A stretch of 64,000 nt of DNA from Leuctra nigra (lineage: Eukaryota > Arthropoda > Insecta > Plecoptera > Leuctridae). The position numbers and the translations under genes were made by a program. The notes beneath the pieces were generated by a model, which was given only the letters and a program-made list of their open reading frames with translations, had not been told where the DNA came from and searched no databases. Shown here one piece after another: positions 22,152 through 34,194 of this stretch (the first letter of the stretch is position 1; the number at the start of each line of letters is the position of its first letter). The stretch spans positions 13,317,246 through 13,381,245 of the forward strand of contig OW203773.1 of assembly GCA_934045905.1 (NCBI GenBank), in the 5' to 3' direction.

Positions 22152-23267
22152 TCAAGGGTTGACATTGGATTCATGAATAAATTCATCAATGCTGTATAAA
22201 GGATGGTTAATTAAGTAGGATCGTAGGGAGGAGCAGAATGAGTGGTAGGAAGGGGCTTCTCTGATTCGGGCAGGAACTCGATTGTAGATTGCAGAGCAGA
22301 GGTATTGGGGGCTTTTCTGAAAAAGTGCCCGTGAGTGTGTTGAAATATGAATATCATTAGTCGTACGTGTTTTATGTGTGTGCACTGAAGAGTTTCGCTG
22401 GAAGAGCTCGGGATTAGAGTGTGCAAAGGAAGCGGCAATGAGAATAAGAGTGGAAGGTAGTGTTAATATTTTTAGAGTGGTGAAGTGAGGCTTGCATGAT
22501 GTTCTTCGTGCTATGCCGGCCAGTATGCGAACTGCACGCTTTTGGAGAATGAAGATTCTTTTAGCGGCGGTGCTAGCACCCCAAAAAAGGAGACCATATG
22601 ACAGGTGTGAATGAATGCAAGCATGATATATGAGTTTAAGCGATTCTGGACTTACTGTGAGTTTCAATCTACGAAGAAGGTAGCATCCACTTAATATTTT
22701 AGAAGAGATAGTGTGTACATGCTTGGTCCAACTAAGATTATCAGTAAGGTGGAGCCCTAGGAATTTTGTCGAAGAACTCTGCAGAATGCTGGTTCTGTTC
22801 ATGTGAATAAGAGGACTTGAGTCAGGGATAGAATGGTTATTGCGGAATTCGAGAAAGACAGTTTTGGTTGGCTGAAGGGAAAGTTGATTAACTACGCAAT
22901 AGGAAGACATTAGCTCAGCTTGTTCTGTGGCTGTTTTGGACAGGGAGGCCAAGTCTTTGGTTGTAGTTAAAAGGTGACTGGTGTCGTCTGCATAGATTGT
23001 GACTGTACCTTCATTGAAATGAAGGGGTAAATCGTTGATATATAAGATAAAGAGAAGCGGGCCTAGAATTGATCCTTGTGGGACGCCTCTAGTGATATAC
23101 TGTGGGCTTGACAAGGTTGAGTTAGGATTGTTTGGATTACTCGAACGAATTGAGACTCTTTGTGTACGATCCTTAAGAAAAGAGGTTATGAGGTCATGTG
23201 CTGTAAGACAGATATCTGTAAGACATATGAGAAGGTACCAATCCGGTTGTGATAGTGAGAGCAGCAA
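22152..23267 (-). pseudogene. 5'-truncated non-LTR reverse transcriptase, unit 2
   Basis: The 371-residue frame is the same as in 6940-8055, with the YADD box intact. It is absent from unit 3, which has no part B. Confidence 0.85.
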
Positions 23268-25694
23268 AGCGAAAAACGTGATTTTAATCGAAAGTATGCA
23301 CAGAATTTTAGTCCCGTAAGGAATAAGCTGGACGCAAAATGTCTATTGGGAACGTAGGAGAACCAAAATAGATAGAAATAAGAGAAGCTCTGCTACATAT
23401 AAATAGGAGTGTTTTCTTCATTTTTTCTCTTTTAAAACTTTCTGTGAATTGAACCGTTTAGCTGCAAATAAATATAAAAACAAATCGCTACTGTTTTATA
23501 CACCAAGAAGGTCCCATATTTTTTGTACAGAAGGTACATTCCTGCAGATCTCCCTCCCACTCTCTGTAACTGGACCCAAATTGTTTACACTAAGCGCTTG
23601 CTGACACTTGAAATAGTAATAAAATAGCCATAAACTAAACAATTTCATGCATCATCATAACACAACACATTAAATATCTATTACAGTCTGCTCAAAGAAT
23701 GTTGATACCATAAGACAAATATCATGTAAACTAATATGCAATACAGTCAATAATTATTATTAATTATTACAAAATCGTTGGCACATTTGCACTTATCAAT
23801 TATCTATAAACATGACAAGATGAAATGATAGTAATTTTTCATATTCTGACTGTTGTCGCCCTTTAAATAAAAAAATTGTATGTGTCAAAATCTAAAATTC
23901 ATTCATTCATTGTAAAAATAAAATAAAGTAGATAAAATATAATTCACACAAAAAATTCATTGTTAGTAAAAACTCCGCCTGCTGTCAGAAAACCTGCTTC
24001 GTTGAAACATCTGTTTATTTCTTTACCTGTAACTTATGAAGGATTAACGTCGCACTGTTCTGCAGCGAGGTTAATGGCGACGGATGAATGATTATGATTA
24101 TGATTGGGAGATGATGATGAAGAGTATAGTTATAAGGATGGTAGGTGGGAAGTAGTGTGTGAATAATTGTTAATTATTAGGAACCTTCTTAGAATAACAT
24201 CCTTCCTCGAACTGAGAAAGAAGACTGAGGCAGGAATGACGGCCGCGGGAATCGAACCAATCAGAGTACACATCTGAGCCAACTTGCCTCGCCGGCTAAC
24301 TGTGATCAAGTGATAAAATGCGCCATAAACTGGATGTGTGTTATTTTAGTATTAGTTGATAGTATTTATATGATAAAAAAGTGAAAAGAAATATTACCAA
24401 AATATTGTGAAATACTTTTTCTAATAAATTATGTATTGTCTTCTTCGTCTTGCTTGTTCAGTTCCAATTACTGTGTCTGTGTATTAGGTACGTGTGTTCT
24501 AAAGCTCTTCAAGTTCTTTGGAGTTTCTTTGAACACATTTGACAAATATTTCAAAACAATCATAAAATGTCAGAAATATTTTAATATCTCTTGATTTACT
24601 TGACAGATTTGTAAAATTGTTCAAATTGTCTAAAATGTTGGTCGCAATGACTATGCAAATTTGAAGATGGTCGGTCAAACGGTTAAAGTTTAAATTTTCA
24701 ACCAATTATAGAATCTCAAAAACTAGATACCTGTGACCATGGCAATTTGTGCGTGTACTAAATTTCAACTCGATTAGTTGATTGCTTGACCTGGGTATTG
24801 CAGGCAAACATAAAAACAGAGAACCAATTAAACGAAAACACACAATGAAGGAGATAAAGAGAACCGTGAACTCTCCCCCCCCCCCCCCCCCCCTCTCAAG
24901 GGTCCATGGTTGTAGTAAACAAGATGGAAGACGAGGAAAGAGGGGAAACGCTGACTCTTAGTGACAGCACTTGAAGAATCAAACAAACAAAGAACTAAAC
25001 AAAAGAAGCGTCATTTAATCTTGTTCAACGTGAGCCGCACCGTTCTATACTCCATGTTTTACAGTTGGATTCTTGTGGACTTCGAGTAGGTGTATTTATT
25101 TATTTATCAACAAAATAATACAGGGGCTGGATTCACGAAAGGTATTATCTGCTAATACGTAATAACTTTTGATTTAATACCAAGAACACCATGTTAAATG
25201 AAAGATACTACCTAAGATAGTATGTATTAGGAGATAATACTTCTTTGTGAATCCAGCCCAAGTATTTTACAAGTGTGATACGATCGATTATTTTAATGGA
25301 TTATTTTACATTGATTGATGGATTTATACATTTACAAAATACATGCAAAGTACAATAAAAACTCATGATTTCCTTAATTAAATTAGTTCGTTAAGCTGCT
25401 CTTAAGTGATTTTGACCAACACGGAGCTGCTGCTTGAACTTGCTCTTGCGAGAGGCTGCGTATCTCTTGTGAAAGTTGCTGTACAGATTGATTGATTCTA
25501 CAAGATGATCAAGCCAGCAAGTTCGATTATCTTCGTCCATAGCTGTGAAACAAGATAATGTCTAGATATTAATTGAGAGAGTATAATTTTCATTTACAAC
25601 ATTGAAATGTTGCTGAACTATGACAATGTTAATTACATCGAAATAGATTTGTTAGATCATTATAGAATAATGTTTTTAATTTGTTGCACTTACA

Positions 25695-28564
25695 TCAACA
25701 AAAGCAGCATTTGAAGATTCTCGATATCCAGCAGCTTGTTTGTTGTCTTTTGTTGGCAGGTTCTAAAATATAGAAAAGGCATTTATACGAGTGGAAATAT
25801 TAAGCGAGCGTCTCTTTTGTAATCTTCTAACACTTTCTCTGTGAGCATTTTTGGTTTATGTTTTTACCTGCTCTACCTGGTCACTCCGAGTAACCAAAAA
25901 ATGTATCAAAAAATGTACACGTCCACAAATGTCATGTGAGCAGTCACGTATAATATAAAATATAAATATAACTGTTCATAACAGTGTTCAAATTGCGTAT
26001 AGAAACGAAAAATTCGTTCCAGAAATTCAAAACTTTTCCGGGGATGTGCGCCCCAGACCCGCAAACTAATGGAAGCCCACCCCCAGACCACCCATTGTCT
26101 TCGAAAGCAATCGTATTTCCCGCCATTTCAAATATTATCCCCCCCCCCCTCCCACTTACACATTAATGGCGTTTTCCATCGGGTTGCTCTCGGATCGAGC
26201 TGGATTTTGCCTCTGACGTCATGCTCCGTACCAGAGCTGCTCTAGAACTGCTCCCAATGGAATACGAAAACGCTTTTTAATGGCGGGTTTGTTTATGTAT
26301 CAAATGAGGTTAGATTTACTTTAACATAAATATTTGTGTAATTACATCACTTAACTGTATGAAAAGGCGAATATATTATAAATACAATATTATTTATGAA
26401 CTGTAACAAGTTATAAATATACTTATTGCTGGATTCATCACTTATTCTTGTTAACAACGACTGTCAGATATTTGAAATTTCTCGTTTTCGCGCCTTGCTC
26501 TCGACCGCTCCGACGAAATATTCAGAGCGAGAAAGATCGATCCGGGAGGGAGCGGTCTGCCAATGGAAAACGACAAAAGTGCTCAGGGAGCGATCTCGAT
26601 TTCCCAATGGAATATGACTACCTTCTCCCGGAGCGCGCTGGAGCAGTACGGAGCACCCAATGGAAAACGCCATAAGTTCCTACGCGCCTAAAGAGCAACA
26701 TGAATAGCTCACCTTGAAATCTGACAGTCTTGATCTCCCCTTGCGTCTCATCACCGTCTCGCTCATGTAAGATCCCCTTGCTTCGTATCTCGTGATTCTC
26801 ATTCCCATCCGGGAAGATCATTCCATGACGTTTACTTGCATTCTCCGTGTTATCTGTCAGAATCACGCCGACACGATTCCCTGGAGACACAGACAAAAGA
26901 CTTGATTTCACTGACCAAGGTAACCGGACGCGCGCGGTTTATTAAAGTGTTTTTCTTACATTTGTCTTCACAGTAAAATAATTTTCTACAATCAGATATA
27001 AGTGACCATTTCAAACTTACAAAACTAAATAATGGCACACTCAGTAATACATTACGTCGACCTCTAGTAAAACATCAAAGTGTAAAATACGATTTTATGT
27101 TTACAATAAAAGCCTATTTTTTAGAGTTACCTACACATTTAATAACGTTTTAACATTATTTATTATGAGAGCTAGGTCCTATGTTATGTGTGTCTCCTGA
27201 AAATGTTATTGCTCGAAATTAAGATATTTCACAACAATGTGAGATTTTCCATTTTTAAGATCCAGAAGGCCGAAAATGCCACTTTGATGCTTACAGTAAA
27301 AGTGGGTTGCTCCAGCCTTTAGATTTGAACGGTATGTTGTGTGAGATTGTGCGCGCCGTACGACTTGGCTGGCGTGGAGATGTAATTACTAATTCTGTCC
27401 ACTTTGTGTGACGATTTTTAGTTTGCTTTTTCTTGAAATTAATTTGGCAGTGGTAGGCCGTGGCAGTTTAAAGGTTAACACTTTGAAGTTGTAATGTACT
27501 CCAGTGTGTGGCATTATTTAGGCCCGGTCTTTCAATACTCTGCTAAAGTCTCAATTAGCTCTTAACAGTTAGTTAGTGGTCATTCTAGGAAATGTCATTG
27601 GTTGTTGCCATGGCAATGTAGTCCTAATTGACTGTATAAAAGTTAGCAAGGCATTGAAAGACCGGCCCTTAGTCTGGTAAGCTTGAAATTGTCGCTAATA
27701 TATTATTCTAATTTTTAAAAACTCTGTTAGTGAAGCCAACATAAAAACAAAACACTTTGAAGAACCTTGCACGTCCCTTATCGAGGCCTCTTAAAACCAC
27801 TGAAAGGAACGAATATCAATACCCCTAACCCTCTCACCTCGAAACGGGACATCAACTGGACACTTCCAAATATTTCTCTCGCCAACTGTCGTCAGTTTCA
27901 CTGTCTCCGGTGGCAAATCAATGAGATCGAACTTGAGCCACTTGCCCACCCGGTCTGTACTCGTGCTGGCAGCCATGTTGGATATGATGTCCTGTTCAGT
28001 GCTGCCAGCCATGTTGGATATGATGTCTTGTTCCGTGTTGGCGGCCATGTTGGATATGATGTCTTGTTCCGTGTTGGCGGCCATGTTGGATATGATGTCT
28101 TGTTCAGTGTTGTCAGCCATGTTGGATATGATGTCTTGTTCCGTGTTGGCGGCCATGTTGGATATGATGTCTTGTTCAGTGTTGTCAGCCATGTTGGATA
28201 TGATGTCTTGTTCCGTGTTGGCGGCCATGTTGGATAGAATGTCTTGTTCCGTGTTGGCGGCCATGTTGGATAGAATGTCTTGTTCCGTGTTGGCGGCCAT
28301 GTTGGATAGAATGTCTTGTTCCGTGTTGGCGGCCATGTTGGATATGATGTCTTGTTCCGTGTTGGCGGCCATGTTGGATATGATGTCTTGTTCCGTGTTG
28401 GCGGCCATGTTGGATAGAATGTCTTGTTCAGTGTTGTCGGGAGGTGGCAGCATCTCCTTGAAGTAGTCTCCAGGTCCATCGCAGCCTCCGGTAGCTCTGA
28501 TCGTGCGATCTGCGTCGATCTCCTCAAGTCCTTCAGCGCTGGTGTAGTGGTACAGGACGATCAT
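25695..28564 (-). CDS. HYD1-type ADP-ribosyltransferase-like protein with expanded 12-aa repeat, unit 2
   Basis: Exons 28564-27838, 26880-26713 and 25762-25695 repeat the unit 1 gene with no difference that I can find, including the number and order of repeat variants. Unit 3 has no copy, so within the window the order is Ly6-A, ART-like, Ly6-A, ART-like, Ly6-A. Confidence 0.6.
27968..28435. repeat. 36-bp minisatellite, 13 units, unit 2
   Basis: Same unit number and same order of variants as 12756-13223. That is notable for a normally unstable sequence. Confidence 0.95.
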
Positions 28565-30678
28565 GATCGTACTTTCTGTGATGTCATGTAAACCAAGAGT
28601 TCTGAAACCATGCAAATGAAAGGATTGTAAAGGTAGGTACTACAAAAACGAATTACTTACGAATCTATTCATAGATTAGAAACTCCAAGGTGCAGTGGAA
28701 ATTCGGATACACATTTCTTTCATTGATATGGTTATATATAATTCATAGTTTGCACGTGATGTCATCTCATTGTTGCACCATTTTGATGGCACGCAGAAAA
28801 GCTTTGCTTTTTCTTTGCCTTTTGACAATATCTCATATAGTTAATGGCTCCGGGGATACCTTTGGTACAAAGAGGAATATCACTCACATTACAAAAATAC
28901 ACCGATTTACCTCAATAAATGTATAAATCTAACCCGGCAACTTGCCAACAAAATGTCCGTCCTCAGGTGGAAAATTCAATTATTTTGCATTGCTGATATA
29001 AAAAAAAGAAGATCGTGCAAGCTATGAATAGGTACATAGATTTGAAACTCCAAGATGCAGTGGAAAGTGCTATTTTTAATTTATTAGCATTGCTTTTCCG
29101 AAGTTTTGAATATTGCTGCGTCACATGAGAGCTAATCAACATATTAAATCAATCCCTAATTGTCCATAATCCTGTTTTCGCAGCATGAGTTTACCATGTT
29201 AATACGAAACCCGGTACCAGCATGTAGCCTACTCCTGACGAAAGATACCAAGGGGGCCAACGGCTTAACGTCCCATCTGAAGGACGGTGTAACATTTATA
29301 GCACGGACCTCCACAACCCGCGCCGTCGAGAGAGTGATAACAGGTGGAGGGAGGTCGTCACACTAACCCCCAAACACCCCAGTCTCTCTGGCTCAACGGC
29401 AGCAACTAGCAGGCCATAGTTGAGCGGTCACCCATCCAACCGCTGACCCCGCTCAACGAGAACCGTGGGCGAAGGTTAGGTAAAGCCCAGGTCCACACTA
29501 GAAAGTTTTGCTTGATCAAATTTGTTCTGCACATATGCCCGGTGACCGGTCACATTATTGTCACCGAATTGACCGTCGACCGAGAACTATAGCTTAAACA
29601 AGTTTATCAAACTATAGTCTGATTCGACCTTAATGTCCAGCATCAGGTCATGCCATCTCTGTCACAACCCGGGGCCTTATTCTAGAACTTTTAAATTCCC
29701 AATTCGTATGGAAGTCGATTCCATTGAATGTTAATCCTTATGGCCGGACCGGATTCCATCAGAATGGAATTGGGAAAACGTTCCGGAATAGACCTCCCGC
29801 TCGTAACAGACGATAGACGATTACTCATCACGAGCTTGTGTCTCGTGTGAGCTCACGAATTTGTTGTTTAAACGTAGACATCTTGCAAAACAACACACAA
29901 AACAATCATTATTTATTTGTATTTTATTTTATTTGTAAGCGTAACGCTTTCAGGAATACACATTTTAGACATTCAAAATTACATTGATATGTATGTCAAT
30001 ATATACATTTGAATAAACAATAACAATAATTTAAAATCATATCGCATATTGCTATGCTCGTCATATACTTAGTACTACACAATACCTGATGACAGCAGAG
30101 GCCCAAGCCTGTCACTTAAACATTGATTAGTCCCATTGTTGAGCTCATCAAAGAAACAGCCCGACTGAGGATGATGCATCAGATATCAACAGCTTAACTT
30201 ATCATAATGAGAAGTCTTATCAAATAATATTAAAGAATAGATCCTCTTATTGAGCTACTTAGCGAGCTATCTTATCAGTACAGTGCCAGTTCAAACAAGA
30301 AACCAAAACATAACGTATCTAGGTGTTTAAACTAGAAAAAACGCTCAGTGTACCGCGTTGATGAGCGAGCACGGGTACGTGCAATTCTCGAACCGGAAAT
30401 GCGTACACAACGCATAGAAAACATATACATCCATATTGAATTGAAAAATGATCCACTTTATCAACATAAACTTATATGCTTTTTATCGATACTTGAAAAC
30501 AGCATCTAAGCACCCTGGTAAATATTGGGCTTCCAAACTCCAAGCTAGAATAGAGCGCGCCACCGACGACCATACCTGGTTGCCATGGCAACAGTCAAAT
30601 GTTTGAGAATGTAGGTTTCTTTGGAAAACTTCCATGGAGTCAGGATGATATGAAGGGATGTGTGTTGTGAAAAATATC

Positions 30679-30751
30679 CGACCGAACCGGGGCTCGAACC
30701 CGGGACCTCTCACTTGCCGGGCGAGAGCTCTACCAACTGAGCTACCCGATC
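30679..30751 (-). tRNA. tRNA-like module, left arm, unit 3
   Basis: Identical to 279-351. Probable pseudo-tRNA within the foldback. Confidence 0.5.
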
Positions 30752-31241
30752 GGACGGACGGACACTAGACACAACACACTGATGAGGGTTAGAGATCTCC
30801 GAGGAGAATGGAATGAAGGTAGAGAATGCTTCTACGAACTGTCATACCACCGGTGACGATGCTGTCACCATGTCTCATTGCACTTGCGTGCGCAACCCTC
30901 TTTTACTCGACTGAACGAGTTGCTTTACAGCTCGAAAGCAACTCGTTCAGTCGAGTAAAAGAGGGTTGCGCACGCAAGTGCATTTTTCACAACACACATC
31001 CCTTCATATCATCCTGACTCCATGGAAGTTTTCCAAAGAAACCTACATTCTCATCATTCGAGCTGTAAAGCAACTCGTTCAGTCGAGTAAAAGAGGGTTG
31101 CGCACGCAAGTGCAATGAGACATGGTGACAGCATCGTCACCGGTGGTATGACAGTTCGTAGAAGCATTCTCTACCTTCATTCCATTCTCCTCGGAGATCT
31201 CTAACCCTCATCAGTGTGTTGTGTCTAGTGTCCGTCCGTCC

Positions 31242-31314
31242 GATCGGGTAGCTCAGTTGGTAGAGCTCTCGCCCGGCAAGTGAGAGGTCCCGGGTTCGAG
31301 CCCCGGTTCGGTCG
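31242..31314 (+). tRNA. tRNA-like module, right arm, unit 3
   Basis: Identical to 842-914. Probable pseudo-tRNA within the foldback. Confidence 0.5.
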
Positions 31315-34194
31315 GATATTTTTCACAACACACATCCCTTCATATAGTCAAATGTTTGTTGACAGATTGCTATACTTTGTCAGAATTGAAAACAAAAGAA
31401 GTTGCGTTTAACATAAAGTGATCTTCCAGTATAAAAAGTAAGTAATTGAAACTATTTCTTTATTTAATAAGTATATATTACATTTTAAAACAATTACGTT
31501 CACTCCGAACACAACAGTTTGGTATTATATTTCAAATACAAGAAGTTATAAGTGAGCTGTCATCTAGCTGCTGTAATTTTGTACAGACGCATGCGTGGAA
31601 GGAAAAAGAACAAATCTCCCTAGCGCTCCGTATAGTGAGAGCAACTGGCAGCGTGGAAGCCCATTGACACTGGGAAACATTTATTTCGACACTTCATATC
31701 TGACAGCTATTACACATTTCAATAAGTTCATACGTTCTTAACTGATTGGGATGAAAATTTGTAAAATAAGAGATAATGTTGGTCTTAATGACCATGCAAA
31801 ATATGAGTTTGATCAAATGTATATCGAAGACCATTTTCATTTTTCAGGCTCTCAGGAGATATTTATTTAAATTTTAGCCAATGAATGGATATCAAAAAAT
31901 TTGGGTCTGCAAACGGAGAAGGTTGGTTTTACATGTGTGCAAAATTTCAGATCGATCGATGAAACGGTGCAACCTATGTATCGATTAAAGCAGAAAAAAG
32001 CAAAAGAGCCAAAAGGAGACGCTCGCTTCACTCGCTCAACTATGCACAATGCCCATGGGCATCACAAGGGAGGGGGGGGGGGGGGGGGGAGGGAGGGGAC
32101 GGGAGGACGCTTGCCTCATAGATCTCATGGATCTCTGCTTGTTGTAGACACTTTTTTGTATACGATTGGAGACAAAATGGGTTGACCAAATGATTTGAAA
32201 TTTTAATCGTGATTAGATAAAAAACAAACTTAGGGTTATCCTTCAGTACATTTTTAATTTTTTGTTTCGTTAAATAGTTATAATCAGTGGATTTTTGGTG
32301 AAAAATTACCTATTTTCTTGTCTCTCTGGGTGCCGTAAAATTAAATTTCAAAAATGTGCCAAGTGATAACCCTTGTTTTTTATCTAATCATGATTCAAAT
32401 TTGAGATCAATTAGTTCACGGGTATGGTCTCCAATCGTATCGGAAATTTTGAAGTTTTTACCGTTTTTGTTGAATAACCGGCGCCTAATTTACAAGGCAC
32501 GAAGCAAAAATAAAAAACGTGCTACTAATATACAATCAGACTGATCATGTGTCTATATCAAAGTAGCACCCACTTATGAATCAATATTTCTCTTCAATTT
32601 TCTAAAACGGCCGAGCGCTAGTATCACCTTAAAGTGGGTTCATCTTTGCCTGACACCGACCTTAATGTGTCCCGTGTTTATGACGAAGAGACGAGGAGCT
32701 TTGGAACAAGACACAACCATGGTGTCTTGAGCATCCGGTCACTCAAATATATTCGTTAATTAAAGTGGTCCCACTGCTCCAGCCATGGTGCTTAGAATTC
32801 GCCGTAATTCATACAAATCTCTGATGAAATAATACCTCAAACAACAGCATAAAACAATTATATCTTACTGTGTGCTCCAAGAATATGTTTTTTAATTGAA
32901 GTTCCAATTAAACTTTCCCAAAATAATTCACATTTGTAGTGCAATGTTGCCAGATTTATGGTAAATTTTACACATTGTACACAGTTTCTTTCTTATTTGG
33001 CCCGTGACCCCATATTTTCAAACGGCAGTCTTATTCTAAAAATTATTATCTTTAATTTGAGACTATTTTCAGTAATTTGTCATTCCTCTTGCAGTTTTAG
33101 GAGCAATTTAAGGCCAATTTTCCAGGACGATTTCATGTCTCCCTGTGTTATCTTATGGGGGAAAAGATGATCTTCAATCAATCAAGAATATCTAATTATA
33201 TGATATCGTAAGGGGCAAATATTTTTTGCTAGTTGTATGTAATATGGTTTCATTAATCTTTGGTGTGAATTACAGCAAATTCTCATTCCTATGCCGAAAC
33301 GATGGAACCACTTTAAACATTTATTTGGCTAGTACATAATACTGATTGTCATTTTGTTTCCAAATTCAGTACCTAAATGGAGAGTTTATGAACGTTTAGA
33401 ATCAAGGAGGTTGACGACATGAAAGATGGGCTTTTGAAGACGTACCTTCCTACCTATTTCTTGCATTTCTTTTTGCATGTATTATGTATTAAAGTTGTAG
33501 TCAACAATACTTAAATAAGTAACAGTGAATAAAGCTGCAACCATTATGGCATTTGTTTGACTATAAAGTGGAAATGAAGTCAGGTGCGCAGGAACTACTT
33601 TTTCTTGGGAACTAGATAACTAGCCCCCCCCCCCCCCCCGTTTAGCCCCGCATGGTGTTTTCTTAGCATTGAAACTTTTTTAAAGTGATTTTCGGGCTCT
33701 AAAATGCACAAAATTTAGCAAAACACCCTCCAATTGTTGCCCCGCAGGGCATTTTTTCGAATATAAACATTAAAAATCGATTCTGGAATGATAAACTGCT
33801 GATATTACAACAAAAACCTCTATTCTTGCCCTGCAGGGCGTTTGTTTTAGAATTTAATAAATTTGAGTGATTCTCGGACTCTAAAATTTAATTTTGTATG
33901 GTGAATGGGGGGGGGGGGGGGGGGTAAGCCTGCTCGAGAGAGGGGGATTATCCCCCCATAACTCCCTCCCCCCCCCCCCCCCCCCCCCACTTCCTCCGCG
34001 TCTGAATGTAACCGTATTGACAGAAGCAATTTTGAAAACGTGCATTTTGGACTTGATCATGATCACTGCCACTTGGACTCTAAATCAACAAAACAACAAT
34101 CAGAAAATATTAATCTACATTCCATTTTCTCTTGATTTGAAATTGGGTGTGAAAAATAAAGGTATTTCTATCGCTGCTTTGATTTCATTTCGTC

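Larger units (their letters stand above)
15189..30400. repeat. Tandem array unit 2 (15,212 bp, complete)
   Basis: This is a full repeat of unit 1. The coordinate offset to unit 1 grows from 15188 to 15212 across part A, through G-run length changes and an 18-bp indel. It stays at 15212 across all of part B. Part A is a mosaic: it matches unit 3 at eight SNPs between unit-1 positions 2322 and 3703 and at the 18-bp indel, but matches unit 1 from about 4720 onward and in carrying the 289-bp insertion at 19159-19447. Confidence 0.97.
30606..31345. mobile_element. Foldback element with outward tRNA-like ends, unit 3
   Basis: Same structure and same flanking 13-bp duplication as in units 1 and 2. 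Confidence 0.7.

Noticed and set aside
23035..23319. 94-codon plus-strand frame opposite the reverse transcriptase (also at 7823-8107)
   Set aside because: It is antisense to a clear reverse transcriptase with the YADD box and has no signature of its own.
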